A model generated the notes under the pieces. It had not been told where the DNA came from. It saw nothing but the letters and a program-made list of their open reading frames with translations, and searched no databases. A stretch of 5,891 bases of DNA from an uncultured bacterium (GTDB taxonomy: Bacteria; Patescibacteriota; Gracilibacteria; UBA4473). Below, piece after piece: positions 1 to 5,730 of the stretch. A program made the position numbers and the translations under genes. The stretch lies in NCBI GenBank assembly GCA_947311285.1, contig CAMZKS010000126.1, positions 1-5,891 of the forward strand, written 5' to 3'. Positions within the stretch are counted from its first letter, which is position 1. Each line of letters starts with the position of its first letter.

Positions 1-54
1 ATCTATTTAAATATGTTATGATTTTGAATCCGAGACAAAACCAATCCATCAAAA

Positions 55-81
55 GTTGATAAAATTATCAACCTAGCTAGG
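55..81. promoter_or_regulatory. Inverted repeats in the purB leader (candidate operator or leader hairpin)
   Basis: Bases 55-72 read GTTGATAAAATTATCAAC, two perfect 8-bp arms (GTTGATAA and TTATCAAC) around a 2-nt centre. Directly abutting, bases 72-81 read CCTAGCTAGG, a perfect 10-bp palindrome. Both lie 28-54 nt upstream of the purB start. As DNA they could be an operator for a dimeric repressor; as RNA the first could fold into a 7-bp hairpin in the leader of the purB-folK-folE transcript. A possible -10 box (TATGAT, 17-22) would start transcription before the repeats, but its -35 partner would fall outside the window. No known purine-repressor site or riboswitch is recognised. Role is inferred only from position and symmetry. 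Confidence 0.4.
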
Positions 82-108
82 CTTAAAACACCTTAAACCA
101 CACAAAAA

Positions 109-1440
109 ATGGCACTTTCTCCGCTCGATGATCGTTACGCAGGCCGCGTTGAAGTACTAAACTCTATTTTCTCCGAGTTTGGATTAATGAAATTCCGAAC
201 AGTGGTTGAAATACAATGGTTATTAGCGCTTTCTGAAAAAGGAATTGCCCCAGCTTTGCCCGCGGAGGTTAAAATTGGCTTAGAAACTTTATGTGATAAT
301 TTCACCACTGAGGAATACAACGCTATTAAAACCTTTGAAGCGACAACAAACCACGATGTAAAAGCGGTTGAATATTTTGTTCGAGAACTAGTGCCAAAAA
401 GCCATTGGAGTTGGATCCACTTTGCTTGTACCAGCGAAGATATTAATAATTTAGCCTACGGGCTAATGCTAAGCCATGGACGTGAAGTCTTACTCTGTGT
501 AATGAATAATTTAATTGAAGACCTAAAACAAAAAAGCCTCGACTGGAAAGCCACTCCAATGCTGTGTCGAACCCACGGACAAACTGCCACACCTTCTACC
601 ATGGGTAAGGAATGGGCCGTCTTTTGGGATCGCGCTAATACTATCTCAGAGAGGATTAAAAATGTACCTTTAACCGGTAAAATTAATGGTGCAACCGGAA
701 CTTACTCCGCCCACATTGCGGCCAAACCAGACATTGACTGGATTCAATTTACTCATGATTTTGTAACCGAAAAACTGGGACTTACTCCGAACGCACTGAC
801 GACTCAAATCGAACCACATGACCAGCAAGCCCTATTACTAAACGAAATGGGTCGATTGAATAATGTCCTCATCGATTTATGTCGTGATGTTTGGGGCTAT
901 ATCTCTCTAGGGTACTTTGGGCAAAAAACAGTTGCTGGCGAAGTAGGCTCCTCCACGATGCCGCATAAAGTAAATCCAATTGATTTCGAAAACGCAGAAG
1001 GGAACTTTAAACTTTCCCGAGGAATCGGACGAACTTTGAGTGACGAATTACCAATATCTAGATGGCAACGAGATTTGACTGATTCAACTTTACAACGAAA
1101 CTTTGGACTCGTGTTTGGTCATTTCTATCTAGGTATCAAGTCTTTACAAAAAGGATTAGGGAAATTAGAAATTAAAGAAGAAAAACTAGCCACAGATCTA
1201 GAAGGCGCCCCAGAAGTATTAACCGAGGCTGTACAAACCGTTTTAAGAGCTTACGGTCATCATGATGCCTATGAGCAACTTAAAAACTTTTCACGCGGGC
1301 AAGCACTTAATTTAAAGCAAATTTATGAATTTGTGGATCAGTCAGAGTTACCTCCTGAAGAAAAAGCCAAACTTAAAAAACTTACGCCGGCTACCTATAC
1401 CGGGTTAGCTGAAGCGCTAGTTGATAAATTTGTGGTTTAA
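109..1440 (+). CDS. purB: Adenylosuccinate lyase (PurB, E. coli-like long form)
   Basis: A 443-residue protein, close to the 456 residues of E. coli PurB and similar along its whole length. The family catalyses two fumarate-releasing eliminations in the cytosol: SAICAR to AICAR in IMP synthesis, and adenylosuccinate to AMP. Visible motifs are the N-terminal SPLDDRY, TTNHDVKAVEYF (79-90), FACTSEDINN (105-114), RTHGQTATPST (154-164, with H156 matching the conserved catalytic His), TTQIEPHD (231-238), and the fumarate-lyase signature GSSTMPHKVNP (280-290, catalytic Ser in the flexible loop at 281/282), followed by IDFENAEGN and SRWQRDLTDST. No key residue is missing. ATG at 109 fits the family N-terminus. 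It is preceded by an A-rich run (CAAAAA) and no Shine-Dalgarno sequence. It is the first gene of a tight operon with folK (4-nt gap). Whether it serves full de novo synthesis or only the AMP branch cannot be told here. Confidence 0.97.
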   Translation: MALSPLDDRYAGRVEVLNSIFSEFGLMKFRTVVEIQWLLALSEKGIAPALPAEVKIGLETLCDNFTTEEYNAIKTFEATTNHDVKAVEYFVRELVPKSHWSWIHFACTSEDINNLAYGLMLSHGREVLLCVMNNLIEDLKQKSLDWKATPMLCRTHGQTATPSTMGKEWAVFWDRANTISERIKNVPLTGKINGATGTYSAHIAAKPDIDWIQFTHDFVTEKLGLTPNALTTQIEPHDQQALLLNEMGRLNNVLIDLCRDVWGYISLGYFGQKTVAGEVGSSTMPHKVNPIDFENAEGNFKLSRGIGRTLSDELPISRWQRDLTDSTLQRNFGLVFGHFYLGIKSLQKGLGKLEIKEEKLATDLEGAPEVLTEAVQTVLRAYGHHDAYEQLKNFSRGQALNLKQIYEFVDQSELPPEEKAKLKKLTPATYTGLAEALVDKFVV

Positions 1441-1444
1441 TCAA

Positions 1445-1951
1445 ATGATTTTCATTGGCGTTGGTTCTTCTGTCGGTAATGCCGAGGTGCAGTTTGCCAA
1501 AGCTGAAGCAGATTTGAAGCAAAAGGGGGTTTTGGTGTTGAAAAAGTCAAAACTACTTAAAAATCCTCCCCAAGGTGGTGTGGCGCAAAATGAGTTTACC
1601 AATGCCGTTTGGCAGGTTGAGTTCCCAGAAACTAAATGGGAAAAAATTAACTGCTGCCTATTACCTCAATCTAGGAGGCAAAAACTAAAAGCCTACAAGC
1701 TTCTGGACCTCCTTCAGTCAGTGGAAAAAAACGCCGGCAGAACCAGAGACAAACACTGGGAAGATCGCACCTTAGATCTAGACATCTTAATGCTTAACCG
1801 GCTAACGCTAAGCCAGCAAAGGTTGCTATTGCCACATCCCCTTCTCGCTGAACGAAGCTTTGTATTGCTGCCGTGGCAAGAATTAGTCGACAAAGATTTT
1901 GAAATCCCTAAATTTGGAGTGATAGAGCAGCTTATTAAGCGCCTAACCTAA
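1445..1951 (+). CDS. folK: 6-hydroxymethyl-7,8-dihydropterin pyrophosphokinase (HPPK), with internal insertion
   Basis: A 168-residue HPPK, which transfers pyrophosphate from ATP to 6-hydroxymethyl-7,8-dihydropterin, the step before dihydropteroate synthase in folate synthesis. Seen: N-terminal IGVGSS strand-turn; PPQGGVAQNEFTNAV (41-55), where F51 and N53 correspond to pterin-contacting Y53 and N55 of E. coli; GRTR (98-101); and HWEDRTLDLDIL (104-115) with Mg-binding D111 and D113 (E. coli D95/D97) and R99/R108 (E. coli R82/R92). PHPLLAERSFVLLP (130-143) supplies H131, R137 and F139 (E. coli H115, R121, F123). Relative to E. coli, about 19 extra residues sit at roughly 61-81, before the helix leading to loop 3. 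ATG 1445 is chosen because it gives the standard MIFIGVGS start; a TTG at 1421 would add eight unlike residues and overlap purB. The start lies 4 nt after the purB stop, with no Shine-Dalgarno sequence, suggesting translational coupling. Confidence 0.93.
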   Translation: MIFIGVGSSVGNAEVQFAKAEADLKQKGVLVLKKSKLLKNPPQGGVAQNEFTNAVWQVEFPETKWEKINCCLLPQSRRQKLKAYKLLDLLQSVEKNAGRTRDKHWEDRTLDLDILMLNRLTLSQQRLLLPHPLLAERSFVLLPWQELVDKDFEIPKFGVIEQLIKRLT

Positions 1952-1957
1952 TTGATC

Positions 1958-2506
1958 ATGACCACTGAAGAAGCGATTCGAGCCATTTTAAAAAACATTG
2001 GAGAAAATCCAGATCGAGAGGGCTTGCTTGAAACTCCTGAACGTGTTGCCAAAGCCCATACCGAGCTATTCTCTGGTTACAACATTGAGCCAAGCTCCTT
2101 GCTTAAAACATTCACTAACGACGGTTATGATGAAATGTTGGTCGTAAAAGACATTGAATACTACTCAAACTGTGAACACCACATGTTGCCGTTCTTTGGG
2201 AAGGCGCATATCGCCTACATTCCGGATAAAAAAATCACAGGACTTTCAAAGTTACCAAGGCTTGTAGAAGTTTTTGCTAGAAGATTGCAAAACCAAGAAA
2301 GACTGACGGTGCAAGTCGCCGAAACCCTTATGGAAACACTGAGCCCCATCGGCGTAGCCGTTCAATTTACGGGGTTACACATGTGCATGTGCAGCCGAGG
2401 TGTTGGACAATCAAAATCTGAAACTATTTCGACCTGTTTTCGAGGAAAATTTAAAGAAGACCCCAACTTAAGGTCTGATTTTTTCAATCAAATTAAAACA
2501 AGTTAG
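1958..2506 (+). CDS. folE: GTP cyclohydrolase I (type IA, FolE)
   Basis: A 182-residue zinc enzyme that opens GTP to 7,8-dihydroneopterin triphosphate plus formate, the first committed step to folate and other pterins. It is normally a cytosolic decamer. Seen: the N-terminal helix with NPDREGLLETPERVAKA (18-34); SNCEHHMLPFFGKAHIAYIP (70-89) holding zinc ligands C72 and H75 (E. coli C110/H113); KITGLSKLPRLVEVFARRLQ (92-111); QVAETL; and GLHMCMCSRGV (139-149) with the third zinc ligand C143 (E. coli C181), followed by the conserved FRG (161-163). It lacks the longer N-terminal arm of E. coli FolE (222 residues), as many short bacterial forms do. ATG 1958 follows the folK stop by 6 nt; a TTG at 1952 is an alternative adding two residues. 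No Shine-Dalgarno sequence, so coupling to folK is likely. The product could also feed queuosine synthesis, but folK as partner points to folate. Its TAG stop overlaps the tsaD stop on the other strand. Confidence 0.97.
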   Translation: MTTEEAIRAILKNIGENPDREGLLETPERVAKAHTELFSGYNIEPSSLLKTFTNDGYDEMLVVKDIEYYSNCEHHMLPFFGKAHIAYIPDKKITGLSKLPRLVEVFARRLQNQERLTVQVAETLMETLSPIGVAVQFTGLHMCMCSRGVGQSKSETISTCFRGKFKEDPNLRSDFFNQIKTS

Positions 2507-3570
2507 AGCGTTAAACGCGATTTAGGTTCAATATATTGCACCGCCGGTTCTAAGACTGCCTTATTTTGTATTTGCCAATAAGCCGCGCTCCCAATCATGG
2601 CCGCATTGTCCGTAGAATATTCGATTTTTTTTGGAGTCAACATCTTTTTACCATAACGTTGCACAAAGTCTTTAAAAACAGAATTCAAATAGCTATTGGC
2701 CGATACACCTCCCACAAAATAAAAAGATTTTATTTCTGGATAAAGCTCAAAAATAAGGGCTAATTTCTTCTTAAATATACGCCCACAAGTTTCTTCAAAA
2801 CTGGCACAAAGGTCGTTCACAAACCCATCTGAAAATGAGATGGGACTCAAGATAGCTAAAGATGAGCCGAGACTGATCTCTATCTTCTCTCTCTCTTTTT
2901 CGACCAATCGCCTTACGGCAGATTTAACCCCTGAGAACGAAAGATCAAGACTTCCTTTGCCTAAGTTTGGAATTGGTAAATTAAAAGCCTTACGATTTCC
3001 ATGTATCGCTCTTTTAGAAACCTCCGGTCCTCCGGGATACCCCAGCCCCAGCATTTTAGCCAACTTGTCAAAAGCCTCGCCAATCGCATCATCAAGACTT
3101 CCTCCGAGTTTTTGCCAGACCATAGCATTACTCCAAAGATAAAATTCTGTGTGCCCCCCAGAGGCAGTTAGCACTAAAGCAGGGAATTTGATTTCTTCGA
3201 TACTTCTCTCTAAAAACACCGAACATAAATGCCCATAGACGTGGTGAACAGGAATTAAAGGTATGTTATGTAGCAACGACAAAAAACTAGCCGCAGTGGT
3301 GCCACTAAGCAATGAAGTCTGTAAACCAGGCCCATAAGTGACCGCAATGTAATCTATATCCTTCATTTCCAGCCCGGACTCGGCTAATGCTTGCTCTAAA
3401 ACTGGGCGCCATGCTTCGGCGTGCAGGCGCGCTGCAATTTCTGGCACCACGCCACCCCACTCATTATGTTCTAGCTGAGATACACGAACACTACTCAATA
3501 CTTTGGTCCCATTTTCAACAATGGCCACAGCCGTATCATCACACGAAGTCTCAAAAGCTAAAATTTTCAT
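2503..3570 (-). CDS. tsaD: tRNA N6-adenosine threonylcarbamoyltransferase (TsaD/Kae1/Gcp)
   Basis: A 355-residue TsaD, the universal ASKHA-fold enzyme that transfers threonylcarbamoyl from TC-AMP to A37 of ANN-decoding tRNAs, working with TsaB and TsaE (not in this window). Seen: FETSCDDTAVAI (6-17); GGVVPEIAAR (39-48); GPGLQTSLLSG (80-90); HHVYGH with metal ligands H110 and H114 (E. coli H111/H115); ASGGHTEFYL (136-145); LDDAIGEAFDK (159-169); YPGGPEVS (178-185); LSFSGVKSA (210-218); GGVSANSYL (287-295); and STDNAAMIGSAAY (299-311) with ligand D301. Compared with E. coli (337 aa) there are about 18 extra residues between FSGVKSA and the following helix (about 224-248), starting with an Arg/Glu/Lys-rich stretch encoded by a GA repeat. 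ATG 3570 gives the standard MKILAFETSCD start; in-frame TTGs at 3579 and 3576 are less likely. No Shine-Dalgarno sequence. It is convergent with folE and separated from upstream rnj by a terminator, so it is probably its own transcription unit. Confidence 0.97.
   Translation of the reverse strand: MKILAFETSCDDTAVAIVENGTKVLSSVRVSQLEHNEWGGVVPEIAARLHAEAWRPVLEQALAESGLEMKDIDYIAVTYGPGLQTSLLSGTTAASFLSLLHNIPLIPVHHVYGHLCSVFLERSIEEIKFPALVLTASGGHTEFYLWSNAMVWQKLGGSLDDAIGEAFDKLAKMLGLGYPGGPEVSKRAIHGNRKAFNLPIPNLGKGSLDLSFSGVKSAVRRLVEKEREKIEISLGSSLAILSPISFSDGFVNDLCASFEETCGRIFKKKLALIFELYPEIKSFYFVGGVSANSYLNSVFKDFVQRYGKKMLTPKKIEYSTDNAAMIGSAAYWQIQNKAVLEPAVQYIEPKSRLTL
2824..2844 (-). repeat. Hairpin-forming inverted repeat inside the tsaD insertion
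   Basis: On the plus strand CCCATCT (2824-2830) and AGATGGG (2838-2844) are perfect 7-bp inverted arms around a 7-nt spacer. In the tsaD reading frame the segment encodes PISFSDG (residues 243-249), at the end of the stretch that is extra relative to E. coli TsaD. About 35 bases further along the plus strand lies a pyrimidine tract (2877-2900) with five TC units (2886-2895), encoding the charged EKEREKIEI stretch. The symmetry may be incidental to codon choice or a trace of how the insertion arose. Confidence 0.4.
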
Positions 3571-3582
3571 ACTCAACAAAAG

Positions 3583-3588
3583 ATTATC
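3583..3588 (-). promoter_or_regulatory. tsaD: Candidate -10 element for tsaD
   Basis: Read on the minus strand the bases are GATAAT, five of six matches to TATAAT, in the context TATTGATAATC. Its downstream edge lies 12 nt before the tsaD ATG, so a start 6-7 nt downstream would give an almost leaderless mRNA, consistent with the absence of a ribosome-binding site. The matching -35 position falls in the T-run and base of the rnj terminator and has no good TTGACA match. The call rests mainly on the need for a promoter after the terminator at 3600-3626. Confidence 0.3.
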
Positions 3589-3599
3589 AATATTTGGGT

Positions 3600-3626
3600 A
3601 AAAAAAAAGGCCGAAAATTTTCGGCC
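3600..3626 (-). terminator. Intrinsic terminator downstream of rnj
   Basis: Bases 3609-3626 are the perfect 18-bp palindrome GGCCGAAAATTTTCGGCC, giving a 7-bp GC-capped stem with an AAUU loop. On the minus strand it is followed at once by nine Ts (plus-strand A-run 3600-3608). On the plus strand no T-run follows, so it works leftward only, ending the rnj transcript about 80 nt after the rnj stop codon. Only 29 nt separate the end of the T-run from the tsaD ATG. Tail-to-tail folE transcription meets no equivalent plus-strand terminator here. Confidence 0.88.
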
Positions 3627-3655
3627 TCTCTTGGAGTAAGTCTGCTCTGTTTTGA

Positions 3656-3681
3656 TAACTAAGAGCTTAAGCCCTCAGTTA
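3656..3681 (-). repeat. Imperfect hairpin in the rnj 3' untranslated region
   Basis: Plus-strand arms TAACT (3656-3660) and AGTTA (3677-3681) pair, and inside them GAG (3663-3665) pairs with CTC (3674-3676) after a 2-nt bulge; the interior includes the palindrome GCTTAAGC (3665-3672). It is not followed by a T-run on either strand, so it is not an intrinsic terminator. It lies between the rnj stop codon and the terminator, and may be only a structured spacer in the 3' end of the rnj mRNA. Confidence 0.35.
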
Positions 3682-3686
3682 AAATT

Positions 3687-3707
3687 AAGTTTAAAGGAGG
3701 GAAACTT
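3687..3707 (-). promoter_or_regulatory. Stem-loop at the rnj stop codon displaying an anti-Shine-Dalgarno sequence
   Basis: On the plus strand AAGTTT (3687-3692) and AAACTT (3702-3707) form a perfect 6-bp inverted repeat with the 9-nt loop AAAGGAGGG. The rnj stop codon (3706-3708) overlaps one arm. In the rnj mRNA the loop therefore reads CCCUCCUUU, containing CCUCCUUU, the same as the usual 3' tail of bacterial 16S rRNA. On the plus strand the loop looks like a perfect ribosome-binding site, but no start codon follows at a usable distance. The stem is AT-rich and weak by itself, and the function is unknown. Confidence 0.4.
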
Positions 3708-5730
3708 AAATCATCACTTCAACCACCATATCGTTACGATATCTTTTATAAAGAATTCTCTCTGCCATCTTTTTCATCTCCGTCTCTAAGCCTTTTTCTG
3801 GTCGAGCGGGATCATATTGCCGATTCCACAAATCTTTTAATTCTTTTTCCAGTAGCTGGAAAATTTCATTTTTAGAGTCCGTATACAGAAAACCTCGTCC
3901 CCGAAGTTCCATGTTTTTTATTTTACCTTTGTCGTGATCCACACGAACAATAATAATCCCAAGTTCTGAAATATCCTGTCGTTCCTTAAGCACTCTTTCT
4001 GGTAGTTTTAAACCTTCTTGAATAAGTACATTTTTTTGTGGTATCGCTTCTTTTTCAGTCATAAGTCGAACTCCTTTTGAGCTTACAATCGCGCCTCTAC
4101 CATTTTTCATCACGATCACATTTTCTTTTTTATACCCCAGATCACGCTCTACCATCTCTCCGTGACCTTTCCGCATATACACTTCTCCGTGAATCGGAGC
4201 CATGTATTTAGGATTCAAAAGTGCACACATCAACTTACATTCTTCCGCATTACCATGTCCAGAAACATGCGTATTCATATCATTATGATCAATGACTTTA
4301 CAACCAATCTCGGCTAGATTATTAAGCACTGATACCACTGCCATAGTGTTTCCAGGGATCGGAGACGAGGCAAATACCACCGTATCTTCTTTCCGCAACT
4401 TAACCTTAGGGTGTGTTCCTGCGGCCATTCGAGTTAACGCGGCCAACGTTTCTCCTTGTGAGCCCGTTGAAAGAATCATTACTTTACTTGGATCCATTTT
4501 ATCCGCTTTTGGATTCATGATCTGTAGTGTTCGCTCCTTACACTTTAAATAATTAAGTTTTCTGGCTACGGCAATATTTCGTTCCATTGAACGTCCCGAT
4601 AAAAACACCGTTCGTCCGTCCGCCTCTGCGGCTTCAACCGCTTTTGCCACTCGGCCAATATTTGAAGCAAATGTAGCCATTAAAATACGACCTTTACTGT
4701 CTTTAATAATTTTCCCAACATCCTCAGCAATCACCCGCTCAGAGATAGTATGCCCTTTTTTAAGGGAGTTGGTAGAATCAATCATCCCAAGCACGACCCC
4801 ATTACGCCCAATTTCGGCAATTCGAGCCAAATCGGCCGGCTGGTCATCCGCCGGGTTGTGATCAAATTTAAAATCTGAACTATCAACAATCGCACCATAA
4901 GGCGTGTTCACTACGATTCCCACTCCATCAGGAATAGAATGATTCACGTGGAAAAATTCAACTTCAAACTTTCCCGCTTTAATTTTAGATTTAGGGGTAA
5001 TTTCTGTAATTTTAAGTTTGTTCCGATCAAGGTGTTCATCACACGTAAGCACTAGCAGTTCTTTCGTTAAACGAGTTGCAAAAAGTGGTGGAAACCCTAG
5101 TTCTGGCAGAATATAAGGTGCGCCACCAATATGATCTAAATGCCCGTGTGTATAGAACACCCCTTTAATTTTATGTTTATTTTTAACCAAATAACTTAAA
5201 TCGGGAATTACCGCATCAACCCCTAAATGCTCCGGTGAAGCAAAAACAAGACCGGTATCAATAATAATAATGGTGTCATCCCATTCAATAAACATCATGT
5301 TCATTCCTACTTGTTCCATCCCTCCGATTGGTACGACTCTAATTTCGCCTGCCGGATTCGATTTGATAAAATTAGTTGGATGAAATTTGTCTCGCTTTTC
5401 AGCCGTTGGGCGATGATAAGACGGATCGTTATTCGTTGGTTTCGCCGTTAAATTCGGGCGACGAAATCCTCCACCCCCACTTTTTTTACCACCACCATTT
5501 TGGTTCCGGTTATTATTGTTTAGCCGTGATTTCGGAGTCATTTTCGTATGTGCGTTTGGAGTCAATTTAGCTATTTTAGATAAACCCACTGGCTTCGCAT
5601 TTGCTGGTTTTACTGTCTCAACTTTAGACTCTGAGGCCACTGATTTTTCTGTTGAGGCTGGATTCTCAACTTTTTTTCTTCCAAAGAGTCCTTCTTTGTT
5701 CAGCCAATTACTTAGTTTGTCTTCTGACAT
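3706..5730 (-). CDS. rnj: Ribonuclease J with long basic N-terminal extension
   Basis: A 674-residue RNase J, a two-metal beta-lactamase/beta-CASP nuclease (endonuclease and 5'-3' exonuclease) for mRNA decay and rRNA maturation. Residues 1-125 are an extension absent from B. subtilis RNase J1: a short amphipathic start, a Lys/Ala/Pro/Val-rich linker, then an Asn/Gly/Arg/Lys-rich stretch (71-93) that looks disordered and RNA-binding. The core starts at EIRVVPIGGMEQVG (129-142) and has about the usual 550 residues. Metal motifs: THGHLDH (194-200), VNHSIPD (262-268, H264), SDFKFD (285-290, D286), and H514 in APIHGE (511-516). Beta-CASP motifs: DSTNS (318-322), ATFASNIGR (352-360), STGSQGE (421-427), SSPIPGN (455-461), HVSGHG (488-493). 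The usual HTGDFK is here DSSDFK. The C-terminal domain (about 560-674) is present. ATG 5730 has no Shine-Dalgarno sequence but an AAAAA lead-in. It is likely monocistronic, ending at the terminator at 3600-3626. Confidence 0.95.
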   Translation of the reverse strand: MSEDKLSNWLNKEGLFGRKKVENPASTEKSVASESKVETVKPANAKPVGLSKIAKLTPNAHTKMTPKSRLNNNNRNQNGGGKKSGGGGFRRPNLTAKPTNNDPSYHRPTAEKRDKFHPTNFIKSNPAGEIRVVPIGGMEQVGMNMMFIEWDDTIIIIDTGLVFASPEHLGVDAVIPDLSYLVKNKHKIKGVFYTHGHLDHIGGAPYILPELGFPPLFATRLTKELLVLTCDEHLDRNKLKITEITPKSKIKAGKFEVEFFHVNHSIPDGVGIVVNTPYGAIVDSSDFKFDHNPADDQPADLARIAEIGRNGVVLGMIDSTNSLKKGHTISERVIAEDVGKIIKDSKGRILMATFASNIGRVAKAVEAAEADGRTVFLSGRSMERNIAVARKLNYLKCKERTLQIMNPKADKMDPSKVMILSTGSQGETLAALTRMAAGTHPKVKLRKEDTVVFASSPIPGNTMAVVSVLNNLAEIGCKVIDHNDMNTHVSGHGNAEECKLMCALLNPKYMAPIHGEVYMRKGHGEMVERDLGYKKENVIVMKNGRGAIVSSKGVRLMTEKEAIPQKNVLIQEGLKLPERVLKERQDISELGIIIVRVDHDKGKIKNMELRGRGFLYTDSKNEIFQLLEKELKDLWNRQYDPARPEKGLETEMKKMAERILYKRYRNDMVVEVMI

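Noticed and set aside
1..60. Open frames at the left edge: plus strand from base 3 to a TGA at 58-60, and minus strand from an ATG at 49 running off the edge
   Set aside because: Each is under 20 codons inside the window, with unremarkable AT-rich composition, so neither an upstream gene tail nor a divergent gene can be supported.
1421..1444. TTG start for folK overlapping the end of purB
   Set aside because: It would add MINLWFNQ before the standard HPPK N-terminus MIFIGVGS; the ATG at 1445 fits the family.
2877..2900. TC/GA repeat in tsaD as a phase-variation switch
   Set aside because: The repeat is short (five clean units) and tsaD is normally essential, so on/off slippage is unlikely to be selected.
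2566..3142. Plus-strand open frames of 65 and 100 codons inside tsaD
   Set aside because: They are opposite-strand shadows of a well-conserved gene, with no start signal and no recognisable domain.
3387..3662. Plus-strand open frame of 91 codons across the 5' end of tsaD and the spacer
   Set aside because: It is antisense to the strongly conserved TsaD N-terminus, shows no family features and runs through the terminator palindrome.
3693..3700. AAAGGAGG on the plus strand as a ribosome-binding site for a small gene
   Set aside because: No ATG, GTG or TTG lies 5-12 nt downstream, and the following plus-strand sequence is antisense to rnj.
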